Origin: Polyodon spathula
Lineage: Eukaryota > Chordata > Actinopteri > Acipenseriformes > Polyodontidae
Length of the DNA: 64,000 bases
Assembly (NCBI RefSeq): GCF_017654505.1
Contig: NC_054545.1
Span: 10,328,927 to 10,392,926, forward strand
Direction of reading: 5' to 3'
The notes beneath the pieces are model-generated. The model saw nothing but the letters and a program-made list of their open reading frames with translations. It was not told where the DNA came from and ran no database searches. Position 1 is the first letter of the stretch, and each line of letters begins with the position of its first letter. Position numbers and translations under genes: made by a program. Shown piece after piece: positions 13,078-25,200 of the stretch.

Positions 13078-13109
13078 ACCCATTAACAAACTCATGTTTG
13101 TTAATGGGT
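13078..13109. repeat. Perfect hairpin, 14-bp arms with 4-nt loop
   Basis: ACCCATTAACAAAC, loop TCAT, then GTTTGTTAATGGGT. No mismatches. No known element recognised around it. Confidence 0.8.
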
Positions 13110-13395
13110 TTAACAGATGTATGTTTCTAGAGATCTGTCTTTCTGAATAATATTAAAGTCACGGTTTATTGTTTAATTATGCTGCAGACAAATGTATGTA
13201 GAACTTGTTAGGCAGATGTTTAGACAACATTATTATAAGTTAGCTGTCCGCACAAAGTGATTTTTTTTTTTTTGTTTTGGTTTTAAAAGCATTTGCTGCC
13301 CATGGAAATGAATGTGTTTTATTGATTAAAAAATATTTTTCAATTTTATTGTAATACAATGTAGTTTGTTTATGCACTGCTGGGTAATGCAATGT

Positions 13396-13398
<3 letters not shown>

Positions 13399-13459
<61 letters not shown>
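13399..13459. repeat. (AAT)n microsatellite
   Basis: About 20 AAT units. It gives a spurious poly-Asn ORF (13366-13563). Confidence 0.95.
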
Positions 13460-14189
13460 GAAGGGACAGTTTTTCACAAAATAAAACAGGATTAACAGTG
13501 TGCTTCCCTCATGGTACAGCTTTGCTGGTATCGACCTTAGTCAAGGCTTACTGTTCTGTTTGAAATTTACTTTTTTAATGTCCATCCATCAGGAAAATTT
13601 GCAAACCTTGTAACATGAGTTTTGTAGAGGTTTAAATGCAGTGTTGAAGACATTTAATTGTTGAGAGGCTCCAGTGAGTTTATTTTGAATAAATGAAGCA
13701 GCGCAGCAGCGGGAAATTACATTGCAAAATGTTCATAGTCTGCAAGTTTTAATGGATAAACTCATTTAGATTCACATCAGCTTGTAGGGGCCACAGGAAA
13801 ACCAACTGTTGATGATAATGAAGATAGCCTGGCGCAAAAACAGAGCCAAAGGTGAAAAAATTGTCTGAAGAAAAATAAAACTTGTAGTCAGAGCTTATCT
13901 GGGCTCAAGGGTTCACCTCCAAATAAGCAAGTGTTACAGCTATAGTAATTGAAATGGTTCAGTTGAGAAATGTGAGCTTTTGATAAGATAGTTAAAGAAA
14001 ATTAACTGTGTCCATTGTGAACTATAGTAGAAACATTTATACTTCTATTTTTAGTTGCTTTGGTAGGAGTCAAAATAAAAGCATACCTCATTAAGAGAAA
14101 TATAATAATAACTTAGAACAACAACAACAACATAGAACAACCACATTTAACATATGACTTGTAACAGAAGACTAGCTCATCTGTCATTC

Positions 14190-15860
14190 CTGAATGCTTT
14201 CTCTGGGGAGAAAACAATTTGAAAACATGCTCTGCTTTCATTGCTGGGTCACTTCAGCTTTGCAATTCACATTATTCCCGAAGGGAGGACATTTATATCT
14301 TGTCTACTTGCTCTTGCATCAACAGCAAAAAATGTGCACTCCTACATTTAATATTTCAGAAGGTAGGAAAGATAGAAAAGTGGTGTGCTCTCATTCAGCA
14401 CTGGAATGGCTTATCCATGTTATGATGATTTGATCTCAGCTCCGCACGACATGGCTTTGTTTACAGACACATCATCTCTTGGATTCGGAGGTCTTTTAAA
14501 GAATGAATGGTTTTCCAGTGTATGGCAATTGAAAAATGAAAATCTACCTTCACAGCTAAAATCCACAGCTCTTCTTGAGATTTACCCAATAGTTGCAGCA
14601 GCCCAGCTATGGAGTCATTTCTGGTCCAAGAAATCAATCTTATTTTATTGCGATTAATTTAGCTACAGTTCATATTATAAATAAGGCCATTCCAGTTCCT
14701 CTGTTATTGTGCAATTACTGCGGCAACAAGTATCGATTTCAGTATCCAACCATTTTCTAATACAAGCTCGCCATCTACCGGGCATATGTAATAATGCAGC
14801 TGATGTGCGCTCTAGTTTACAGATTTCCCAAATTTCACACATTGATTCCTACAGCTCTGCTATCCCCAGCGGCAGCTTCTTAGTTCAACCAGCTAATTTT
14901 CAACTCAATCCAACCATCAATAAGCTACTTAATTCAGCTCAAGATTACATGGCTTTAGCACTTGCTCCTTCTATCATATCGTCTTATTCTACAGATTGGG
15001 CTTGTTATGTAACCTTCTGCTCTCAAAATAGGATCAGTCCTACTTCTTTCAACCAGAATTGGATCATACAAAGGATTCTCTGCACCTGGCACCAGTTACA
15101 ATTAAAACCTATTTGTCAGGAATTCAGCACCAATTTCATTTGATGTCTGTTTCTTCTCCAACCTTAGTATCAATCCCAGCCATTCGTCTCCTCTTGCGAG
15201 GAATTTAAGAGCTTGACGGCTGCTTCTACCACTCACTTGCCTATCTCTGTTGACATTCTTGGCAGCATGATTTCAGTTCTCCGACCAAAGCTGTTTTTCG
15301 CCAGTTGATGACCTAACAATGGAAGCATTGTCTTTCTGCATTTTTTGGTTTTTTTGAGATGCTCTGAATATACAATCCCTTCTATTTCCAGTTTTCCCAC
15401 TCTGGGTATTCGCTGCAGCGATCCTACTCATATTCTGGATTCTCATTTTATTCTCTTTTCTATGCATTTCAAAAACTGATCAGCTTCGGCAAGGACAATG
15501 TATTCAACTTTCAAAAATGGACTCTCCTCTATGCCCATGTTCTTATATGCTGAAATACATTGCAGAACTTAAAACTAAATCTCCTTCCGATCCTCTATTC
15601 ATCAATGCAAACGGGTCTCTTGTTTCAAGGCAGTGGTTTTCTTCTCAGTTCTCTGCTGTGGTTTCCAGAACAGGTTTTCCACCTCAATTCTACACTCTGC
15701 ATTCATTCAGAATTGGGGCAGCCACTTCAGCAGCAGGGGCAAAGATTAACCAGAATCAAATCAATGCTGGACCTTATCAGCAGTCGAAGCTTCCATTCGT
15801 TCTTCACCAGCCGAAATAGCATCTGCCCATCAGTCCATTGCTAGTATATCTGGAGTGGGG
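14190..15860 (+). mobile_element. DIRS-like tyrosine-recombinase retrotransposon remnant (RNase H + YR)
   Basis: A decayed element on the + strand, in the order RT tail, RNase H, tyrosine recombinase. RNase H: about 14440-14660 reads LFTDTSSLGFGG, ALLEIYPIVAAAQLW and SILFYCD, which give the D-E-D acidic triad. After a frameshift, about 14709-14810 reads IQARHLPG and NAADV. Recombinase: 14940-15060 has the N-terminal SYSTDWACYVTFC-like fold. About 15330-15370 reads FWFFLRCSEYT, the box carrying the first catalytic Arg. 15517-15760 reads DSPLCPCSYMLKYIAEL, then LHSFRIGAATSAA with the H-x-x-R box. At the C-terminus (about 15790) the usual Tyr is not seen: the equivalent stretch reads ASIRSSPAEI in another frame. 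Several frameshifts and stops make it non-functional. The 5' part (gag and most of RT) is not recognisable. DIRS versus Ngaro/PAT cannot be settled. Confidence 0.75.
14385..15820 (+). pseudogene. Broken RNase H / tyrosine recombinase reading frames
   Basis: Coding remnants of the DIRS-like element. The RNase H frame runs 14385-14657 and ends at a stop just after the catalytic FYCD. The next frame, 14709-15143, holds the end of RNase H and the start of the recombinase. Its middle part is open in yet another frame near 15310-15500, and 15517-15819 carries the HxxR box. At least three frame changes are needed to read through, so no intact protein is made. The domain order matches DIRS-group pol, where the recombinase replaces a DDE integrase. 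Confidence 0.7.
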
Positions 15861-16199
15861 GTGACCTTTCTGCCTGGGCCACTGTAGGTTTCCTCCTTTT
15901 AAAATAAAATAAAGGGTTTTTTTCCTTCCCACTGTGCAGAGGGTTTTTACATAGTCAGTAGGGTACAGTTACTAACCCCTGTGTCACGTTAAACTTTTTT
16001 TTGTTTTGCGTTAAATATTTTCTGTCTCTTTTCTATATGCATTGGCAATTCTCTTTTTCCAATAAATATCTTCAGCGGGGAGCTGGGGGTCCATCCTTTG
16101 GGGGGTTAGTGATTCCACTGTATCCAACCCTTTGTTAATTATCGCTTCATTTACCTCATAGAGGAGGGTTGTCCGTGATTTTAGGCTCTGATGCCTCTA

Positions 16200-16680
16200 T
16201 TCATGTGAGGGCCATAACGACGGAACCCCTCCTGTTTGTCGGGTCTCCTCAAAGACGGTGACCCCTCTCCTGTTTGTCGGATCTTCTCAGCGATGGAACC
16301 CCCCTTCTATTATATTGGGCTTTTGAAGAGGTAGAACAACCCGCTCTATGTGTACTTCTAAACTTTGTTTTCTTTCCGGTTCGCGAGCCTCTTCGTATGT
16401 CGGGTAAATTCAAAGACAGTGCCCTTCTTTGTATGTTAGGTCACCTCAAAGACGGTGGCCCCCCTCCTGTGTGTCTCAGCGACAGAACCCCCCTACTGCA
16501 TATGTTGGACCATTAAAGAGTTTGAACCTATTTTATGTGTTAATATTACTAACCAATGTTTTTCTTTCTGTTTCGCTATCTCTTCATTGCCAGGTTTTTC
16601 TCGATGACGGATCCCCTCTTATATGCACAGGGCCTTTTGAAGGACGGAGTCTCTTTTCATATTTTATTTGTTACTAACTT
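16200..16680 (+). repeat. Two-copy ~190-bp imperfect direct repeat, 3' of the DIRS-like remnant
   Basis: The motif CTCAAAGACGGTG occurs at 16248 and 16445 (197 apart), and CTCAGCGA-GAACCCCCC occurs at 16286 and 16475 (189 apart). Similar TTTTCTTTC-GTTCGC/TTTCGC blocks follow each copy. A shorter CTCCTGTTTGTCGG submotif recurs inside. Tyrosine-recombinase retrotransposons end in unusual repeats (split direct repeats or internal complementary regions), so these may be the 3' terminus of the element just upstream. That link is inferred from position. Confidence 0.5.
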
Positions 16681-17038
16681 TATCTTCTAAAACACCACAG
16701 CAGGTGGCCTTTTTCCGCCCTCTGAATTGTACATCAACCTAACAACATTAAAAGATAGCACCAATAACAAGAAGTAAGCACTATATATTTAAACAGTTAA
16801 AATGTGTTGGATTTGTACTTAAACCAGTCCAATGCTAATGTCTTTCTGTGCATTTGCATTGGTGTTGGCAAGGCATAGTTTTTTCACTTGAAAAATGTGT
16901 TTGTAGATCAGAAGCATTTTACAAACTCAGCTCTGTCTTGCAGATCTCTAAACCCTGTATGCCATCAAGCCATTCATTTTGCTGTGGTTGCTAGGCAATC
17001 AATCAAAAATAAATAATATATGTATATGTATGTGTGTG

Positions 17039-17039
<1 letters not shown>

Positions 17040-17105
<66 letters not shown>

Positions 17106-17124
17106 TATGCACACACACACACAC
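17040..17124. repeat. (AT)n followed by (CA)n microsatellite
   Basis: AT run of about 62 nt, then GCATATGCACACACACACAC. Preceded by a TGTG-rich stretch. Confidence 0.9.
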
Positions 17125-18673
17125 GTGCATACACATACACAGGTACTGCACTACGGTAGTGTCGCAGGCTATTGTCATATCACTTTAAAATGTTAGATTA
17201 AAAAAAAAAAAAAAATATATATATTGTTTTTGTCATAGTGTTTTTTTTTGTTTTTTTTTCCAACAATTTGTGTTTCGTATTTGCACTCACAAGCTACAGT
17301 ATGCTATAAAGACCACGTTTTTTAATTCTGGCCCACTTGTGTGGGAATCCCTGGGTATAGACCTAGATACAAGACAGGATTTTGTTATTAGTTACATTTT
17401 TTTAAAGCAGTTATTAGTGCAGTATGGTAGATATATTAAAGAACACCAGGACTGCACTTCATACAAGTTTGTTTTAATCTCAGTGTCTTGTAGTTCCAGT
17501 GCCATGCACACGTGAGGGTGTGAAGATAATGGTATAAGGTTTCATAACGTAAAAACTAAAGCAATGGATCTTGTTTTTGTTCAAAATGTTCATGTAGTGT
17601 ATGTAAAATAATTTAATTCTTTATATTGTCAAATAAATTACATGCTGAAGCAATCTGAGGTTTACCCAAAGACCTAAGTTAATTTCTGTCAAATTACGGG
17701 ATTTTTTTTTTTTTTTTTTTTTACTTAAAAAGATAAATTCCTAATACCATAAATGCATTCTACTGTGTGCTGCCCTAAACGTGACCAGAAACCTATAACT
17801 AGGGTCCAAGAGCTTAATTAATGTATTCTCAAAGGACATTTCAAGGACTCCTTTGATTAGACTGAGCAAGCCTCATGAATATTAATTTGTAGAAAACTAC
17901 ATCTGAGCTCTGACTTAATTTAAGTCTTGGGTACTCTATGAGGTTAAAAAAGAAATTATACAAAAAGTAAAATCTTATTAGTGTGCTCTAAAGTAACCCT
18001 AACAATGAAGCGAACCAATAGCCCTGTAACTTGATTAGCGACAGTGCGTAGGCATTTTCCTATCGTCTTCTCTAATCCTTTTGTCACTTGTAATGGTGCA
18101 CCAGCTTTCACTTCTGATTATGTAACATAAAGCCGTTTTATCACTGAAAATAATGTTGTACAGATTTTTGATGCTTTGCAGTTGTATTTATTTTGGGCAA
18201 TCCTTTCATTATCATTTGTTTTCTTAGAGTTTGGAGAGGGCTGTAAGAAATCTGTCATAAACACTGAAAAATAGATCTGCATGTATTGTATCCTAATAAG
18301 CGTGATGATAGCACAATGCCAAAATGTGAGGTAAATGTACTGTTGCACTGAATATTCACATTGCAATTTACTATAAATTATTCAGGTTTCAATTGAACAT
18401 GTTGAAATGTATAGTTATTGCTGTAATTTGCATTACCCTCCAGTCAGTTATTGCTTGCTTGTGGATTCCTGATCCTTTTCCTCCCTGCCGGAAACCCTTT
18501 CCGATCTATTATGCAGTATATTAATGTAAGCATTTTGAATTCCTGCTGCCTCACCTCTTCTCCTTCCAGCTCATTTAAATAGCCTTATTTCATAAAGCTG
18601 CAACTTAAGATGACACCCAGCTCTTTTGACAAACATATTTCGCAGCTTATAACAAACAAGACTCATCAGTGTA

Positions 18674-18675
<2 letters not shown>

Positions 18676-18730
<55 letters not shown>

Positions 18731-18757
18731 TGTGTGTGTGTGTGCGTGTGCATGTGC
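18676..18757. repeat. (GT)n microsatellite
   Basis: About 80 nt of GT with a few CG interruptions. It causes spurious poly-(Cys-Val) and poly-(His-Thr) ORFs on both strands and can form Z-DNA. Confidence 0.95.
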
Positions 18758-18885
18758 ATACATTCTATTTACTCAGTTTTGTCTGAATACATTCGTTTTT
18801 GCCTACATGTTCAAAGTATTTTGTTGTGCATATTCCGCATTGAACCATGTATACAAATGCAAAGAAAAGGGCTACGTATTGACGA

Positions 18886-18905
18886 CCCCCCCCCCCCCCC
18901 CCCCC
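18886..18905. repeat. Poly-C tract (20 nt)
   Basis: Uninterrupted C run, G-quadruplex-capable on the minus strand. Confidence 0.9.
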
Positions 18906-19293
18906 AGGTTATTTATACTATTTTTGGTTATTGATTCTTTGTTTAAATATTCAGACCCTGTCCTGAGTATTAACACAGTAAATGTGACGCTGTTTAAGCA
19001 TAAATATTTTTAATGAACTTCTGACTCAAGCTCATAAGCGATTAACAAGTTGTTGGGGTGGGGGGATTGTAAACAGGTTTTAAAAGCTTAAAATGTTATT
19101 TGGCTATATATTCAAAAAACAAAACAAATCCAGTAATTTGTATTCTTTTAAGATTTTTCTTTCCAACATCCGCTGTCATCCCTTCCCCTTGTATTTGTGC
19201 CCAGTCCAGAAGTCAGGATAATTATTGTACTGAGTTCTGTAGTTTTTATGCAGTATAAAGAAGCCAACGGATCAATACAATATATTCTGTGAT

Positions 19294-19807
19294 ATCAATC
19301 AATCAGTCTATTTTATATAGCACCTGTATGGACCACTATCACAAAGCACTTCACAAAATGAAGTAAATTCAACAAAATCCTTACTTCAAATACAGAGAAA
19401 TGCATAATACATGATATACAGGAAAAAGTATATAATACATGGTAGTAGCATAATACATGAAATAATACACTAAATACAAAGTGCATAATACATGATAGGA
19501 ACATAATACGTGAAATAGTAGAAGCAGGTAATAGCAGATATCAGGCTTAAAGAACATGGAAGGCAAGAGAGAACAGGTGGGTTTTGAGAGTTTATTTAAA
19601 GCGAGCTACAATGGGAGCATCACACACTAAAGCTAGATATGCTGTTAAAAGTTAACCATTTACTTTTGTAACTCCCAAAGCATTGTTTTTAATGTCTATT
19701 CTCATCTCTAGTGAGTTTGCGTGCTGAATGAGGTGGAGAAAGCTAACATGGGCAAAGAGTGAAACAAAGTTACTTCATACCATCAAGAACAGAAAGTGCA
19801 ATGTTTT

Positions 19808-19867
<60 letters not shown>

Positions 19868-20255
19868 TTCTCTGCATATTTAGGCCTTGTTCCATACACT
19901 ACAAGAGCAGCTCAGCTTCAGGCACATGTTTCTGAAGTGTGTTGACAGCACTTCTGCTTCATTGGTCAGCAACCTGAAAATGTTATCTGTGCAGGATATG
20001 AATTAAAAAATAAAATAAAAAATTGGAAGCACCAATTGATCAGCATTCAGTGTGTGCCAGGAACAGATTGGAAGGTAGGGTGTCATCAAGGCCATGCACT
20101 GTATTGTAGGTGTCTTTTAGATGTGGTAAGCCAAACCATGGCTTTTGAAGTAATTCTGAAACTCGGAAAAAGCCAGTGATACATTGAGAACAGAGAGTAT
20201 CAGTAAGCATTCTACCAGCAGCATTCTGTACCAGTTCAGGCCTGTATACTTAACT
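19294..20255 (+). repeat. Second interspersed repeat sharing the 6865 head, split by poly-G
   Basis: It begins TCAATCAATCAGTCTATTTT and TATGGACCACTATCACAAAGC, the same head as at 6865. It continues through sequence typical of that fish repeat family, such as GGTGGGTTTTGAGAGTTTATTTAAAGC (19577 on) and AGCAGCATTCTGTACCAGTTCAGG (about 20217 on). A poly-T/poly-G tract at 19804-19866 interrupts it. The extent is approximate and the family name is not certain. Confidence 0.4.
19804..19866. repeat. Poly-T/poly-G tract (14 T then 49 G)
   Basis: Fourteen T followed by 49 uninterrupted G. By far the longest G run in the window. It sits inside an interspersed repeat. Confidence 0.9.
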
Positions 20256-22263
20256 CGTTATTTAACTCCTGGTAGGCCAGAAAACTAAGTTAGACCAAGG
20301 GAAATGCACCTTTTTGCATATTTAAATTAGGATTTCTAACTTTGATTAGGTTTACTGATTGTGCAAAATGGGGATACCCAAGAGGAATATAGGATAACAT
20401 TGATGTAGAAAATCAATGGAAATATCATAAGGTAGACTTATTTATCTCTCTTATTATTCAAGTTTATTCAAAAGTGCTGAAAAAAATCCTTCAGTAACAT
20501 AAAGCAAGGCAGGACACATTCTTGAGAAAAAAAGACTACCCTTTTCCAATATACTATACCTTAAGTATTGATTAGATGATGTGTACGTTTGTCTAGAAAG
20601 AGACGAAGAATGAACAAACAGACCTAAAGCTGTCAAATTTCATGACATTTGCAATGAAATTAGCAATTCAGCTGTTTTAATTTCTTCTTGGAGTAAGTTA
20701 TACATGATTTGTCATTCCATAGCAGTATTAGAGTTAATCCATCCTAACACCTAAGTTAATTATTAAATTCAAATTTCCCTCTGCTACCTTCACACAATTC
20801 ATTATGAGGGCTTTGTGTCTGCCTTCAAGGGAAAGTCTGTAAGAGACAAATAATTATCAGCAGTGCAGCATTACAGATCATTTAACAGAGTTGCTCACAA
20901 TGTACACCCTGCTTACAGTATTTTGCAGTTCACTGCATCAGATCAGATTAAGAGTGGGAGAGTAGTTTTGGCCTTCTATTAACTGCTTTCATTATCCCAT
21001 CCTTTTATATCAAACCTGTAACAGGACCACGATGGATGGTACATTTACTGTACTACCCCTTCTTTCTAGCTTAAATAAAGCAGGATGAAACAGAAGAAAG
21101 CTTATTGTTAAATTGCTTTTCTAAATAGTGCTGAATAATTTATTGCTAGATGAGAGTAAAGGCTTGATAGCACCGAAAAAGCCCTCTGGAAACTGGTGGT
21201 GGTTCACATATGAAAGTCTAATGACAGGCCTCACACTGCCTGGAACCCTCAATCCTGACCGCAGGTAACGCTCCCCACAGCATGGCAAAGGGTTTTCACT
21301 CAACAACTACATTGCGATTGATTGTGCTCAACTGCATTGTGTTTTTGTAAATTATGGGGGAGGGGAGGGGACAACTTCACTAATGGCAGAAAAAGAGAAA
21401 ATTATGTTGGTTCAAATGTTAAAAGACTGCTTCTGACGATCTATTTAAATTTAAGGGAATCTTTTTGCAGCAATGTTACACTTGCAAGAAGAAAAAAAGT
21501 GAAAAGCAGTTACAGTATACAGTTTAGCTACGGTACGTGTTTAAGTCCCTTTAGCCCACTAAAATTTGTTTTAATATGCAAGGCTTGGATTGCTGAACTG
21601 ACTGCTGTTGACTACAGCTGGGAAGACAAAAGCTCTGTTTTCTAGATTGTGTGCTTGCATTTACTAATGTATGTCAACAGAGCTGCTTGCAGCATCTTTT
21701 TAATCTGAGAGGAACATACTGTAAGAAGCAGGGTAAATTTGCAAAAGACTGCTGTTCAGACTTTACAAATCATAATTATATTCTAATTAACTGTATTGAT
21801 TTTTATTTTCTACTGCAGTCCCTAGAAGCAGGTCAGTCTACTATTTTTAGTGTATCAAGGCACTAAATATATATACAGTATATAAAAGGTTCTCAGTGAC
21901 AGTCCAGTATGTGCCAAGTTTGTAAGGGAAAATGAGAACTTACCGTGTCCAGCTGCCTTGGAAATACATTACAGTCACTTCTGGCAATGGCACTGTTACA
22001 CATGCATAAACAATGGGAGAAAGATGACCCGAGGAAATTGCACTCAACTGGAAATTTATTATTATTTTTTTTTTCCCCCTCTGTTAGTAAATTAGATAAA
22101 AGGTTTCTGCCAAGTCTTGGTTGTTGACTGTTGGAAAAAGTTACTTATAAGACAGCTGACGGCATCTGTGTTCTTAATTGCAGCTGAGTCCACCCTGCAA
22201 TGACTGCTAATAAATTAAAATCAATAAAAAAAGTCGTAAATTTAAAGCAGAAAGCTGTTCAGG

Positions 22264-22267
<4 letters not shown>

Positions 22268-22294
<27 letters not shown>
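22268..22294. repeat. Poly-A tract (27 nt)
   Basis: Uninterrupted A run in the upstream intron. Confidence 0.9.
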
Positions 22295-22297
<3 letters not shown>

Positions 22298-25200
22298 ATA
22301 GGGGAATCTGTGAAGGGCTCCCATTACAAAATAGTTGTTCTCCCTTGCATATGAGGTGGTGTTCCTTGATTTAAAGAAAAAAAAAAAGTAGCTTGGCAAG
22401 CACTGTTTTTATAAAAACACAAATCAAATATTTTAGTTGTTCCAAACAGAGGGAGTGGGAGTTTATTGTGTTTGTTTTTCTTTGTGGAAGTTCATGACAT
22501 GCAAGCAAGCTGTTAAGGGCAGAGCAGAGAAACCTCTTTAAAGTTGAGATGGAGGAAATGCACACCCAGTTAGACATTTTAAAAAGTTCAACAATTGTAG
22601 GTCTCAAGAATGACGTACCTCTTGTTCTCTTCGTTTTCTTTCTAATTTGTTCCACAAGCAGATCTCTCTCTCTCTCTCTCTCTTCTTGGTTAAGCTGTCC
22701 AGTTTTAGGTTACCATTCCGGAATTCCCTTTTGTAGCGCATCTGTTAATTCACTTGAAGGGATATATGTTACAGTGTTGTGCTTCGTGTTCATTTTTTGC
22801 AAAATGTAATACAGTAGGTTGAAGTGTTGTATTTTTTGTATTTATATTTATTTATTTTTTAATGTAAAGGGGTTGTCCAAAATTATCATTAAATGCAGCA
22901 AGCATACACAGCTTGCTCTTTTGTAAGGACAACCCCCTCCCTTCCAAAAGCACATGCAAATAATGTCATCCAAAGCTGGCCCTAGATTTTCAAAATAAAA
23001 AGGATTTACTCATGAAGTGAAACACTGAAGCTGGAAGTATTTTTTGTTTTTTTTTAGTTTAAAAAATAAATAAATTCAATAAAATAAAATAAAAATAATA
23101 AATAAATAAAATACAAATGAAAAACTTATGTTTGAATATTACTGAACACCGTTTATTAATTGACCAATCATGGGCATACTGATTTTTGTATGTAATAACT
23201 GATCAAATGTAGTCATGCACCAGGTGTTTAATTTTGGTCCATAACAAATGGATGCATAGAGAGGAATTAATAATGTATGCAGTTCATTCATCCCCTCTTT
23301 GAATACTCTGCTTCACACCCTGAGACATGGCAGTGCAAACTGTCTGTAAAGTTCAAAACAGCCTCATCATTTAGGTTGAGACTGACCTCAAAAAATCTTG
23401 AACGTCTGCTTTCTCTGTCTCCCTGGCTGGCATTTGGGCTTCTGATGGACAGGACAAAGTGAGCCAAGAAATACCATATTTGAGGAGAGGTTGTATTAGC
23501 ATAGAGGGTATATAAATAGTTTACTGACAAACACGTTCATAGTATGGTACACACAGTCCTGAGTCTAACACAAATATGAAACCTGTTTGCTGACATCACA
23601 GTGCTAACTCGTAGCTAAAAACCCCTTGTGAGCACAGTGAGCTTTTTTACTTGTTTGCCGAAAAGTCCACCTATTACATATCGGTTTAACTCAAGTCTTT
23701 AGACTCAAAAAGAGAGAAGTCGGGAGCTGGCATGCAGTTGAATGCATATTTAAGATTCTGAAGGATATAAAATGTTCATCAGAAGAACAATGTAAATTGT
23801 GCAAAAAGAAAACATTCCATTAAGATTTCACAACATTTTAATACCAACGCTGTAAAAATGATCTTCACAACACTGACTATGTAAAACCATGTCCACCACA
23901 ATTATATTTCTTCATTTTAACCCAGTTCTAGTAATGTTCAGCAAATATGGTGCCCAAAAATAAACCAATACAGGCATTTTCCAGTACTGAATTCTTTCTC
24001 AAATACTGATGTATAACTTAGCAGTCTTTTAAAGCTTCATAATCTGTTCAACTTGTAAATCTGCATTAAAATCCTTACTGTTGTGAAGAGGAAAGAGTTG
24101 TAATTGTGATTCTATTACTACTGTATTACAATAGATAGTTTGTAAATATTGTGGGTTTCCTGTTGCATTGCTTTTAACTTTAGCAGCCATTTAGCGTGGT
24201 CAGACAAGACATCTATAGAGTTGTGGTTACTATTTGTAACTAAAGCATGTTTTTTAAAGCTTTAAAAATGGCATTAGGGGCAACCCAGATCTGTTTAAGT
24301 GCGTTTAACGTTTCTGGTATAAATGAAAACTCCAGTGTGGTTTCACCCGTGATGCTGATTTATTGCTTTGCTTGGCAAGGGCTCAGAATGGCTCTGGTTT
24401 TTCCACTCCTATTTCCAGTGAAGGCTTCGGGTGTTGGAGTTTGCACTCTCTCTGCTCAGGGCATCTGTCTTTACTGGGCAGCGAAGACTTCTGGGTTGGG
24501 TTCCAAGCATGGGGATTCGGAGAAACAAAGGTTTTGGGCGATAACATATATTGAGCTAAGAGGACAGAACAGGAAGCTCTCGAAGCCAACAAATCCCTGG
24601 ACATTTTACAAGGATTCAGTAATGAAAAGCACATGTACTGTAGTTGAAAAGGAGTGTTTTACAAGCGGGTTTTAGCTTCATCAAACCTACATAATGCTTT
24701 GTGATTATGTTGCAAAGCATAACATAATTAGCTGTCGTGCAGTTAAAGCTAGTTAGCTTTGTTTCGATCGTTTATAAGCTTTATCACTTTAAATCTATGC
24801 TGTCTAACAGCAGCAGCTGGGTTTTTCACAGGCCTTAAAAGTCTGTCAAAATACCAAATACAAATAGTACGAGATGTATTGTGCAATATTGTTTTAGTTT
24901 TAAATGAGTTCAAGTAGTATTTTATCAGAAACAGAACATTTGTTTCTTTGTATTCCCTGGATGGCTTTAACTTAATGACATCACATGGAAAGTATTTTTT
25001 AGTTGGAAAGCCTTAATGATGACCTTATAGCTATGTGACGGATATGGCAGGCTGTTGAAAGCCATTTTAGTATTTAGTGCAAGTGTGCGCCGATTTTCTT
25101 TTTCCCTTCTCTGAATAACATTTTGAGTGCAAGATATTTTTCCTAAAATGATACGATTTTAAGACTTTAAAATCTGCACTTTGTTTACTTCTCAAACCTT

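Noticed and set aside
13366..13563. ORF with a poly-Asn run
   Set aside because: It is a translated AAT microsatellite with no conserved flanking residues.
16274..16677. ORFs in the duplicated GC-rich module
   Set aside because: They are in different frames in the two repeat copies, so no protein is conserved between the copies.
18571..19013. Cys-Val and His-Thr rich ORFs on both strands
   Set aside because: They are translations of the GT/CA microsatellite and a poly-C tract.
19381..19566. Repeated ATAATACATG motifs as a CRISPR-like array
   Set aside because: The units are irregular and AT-rich within an interspersed repeat, and the genome is eukaryotic.
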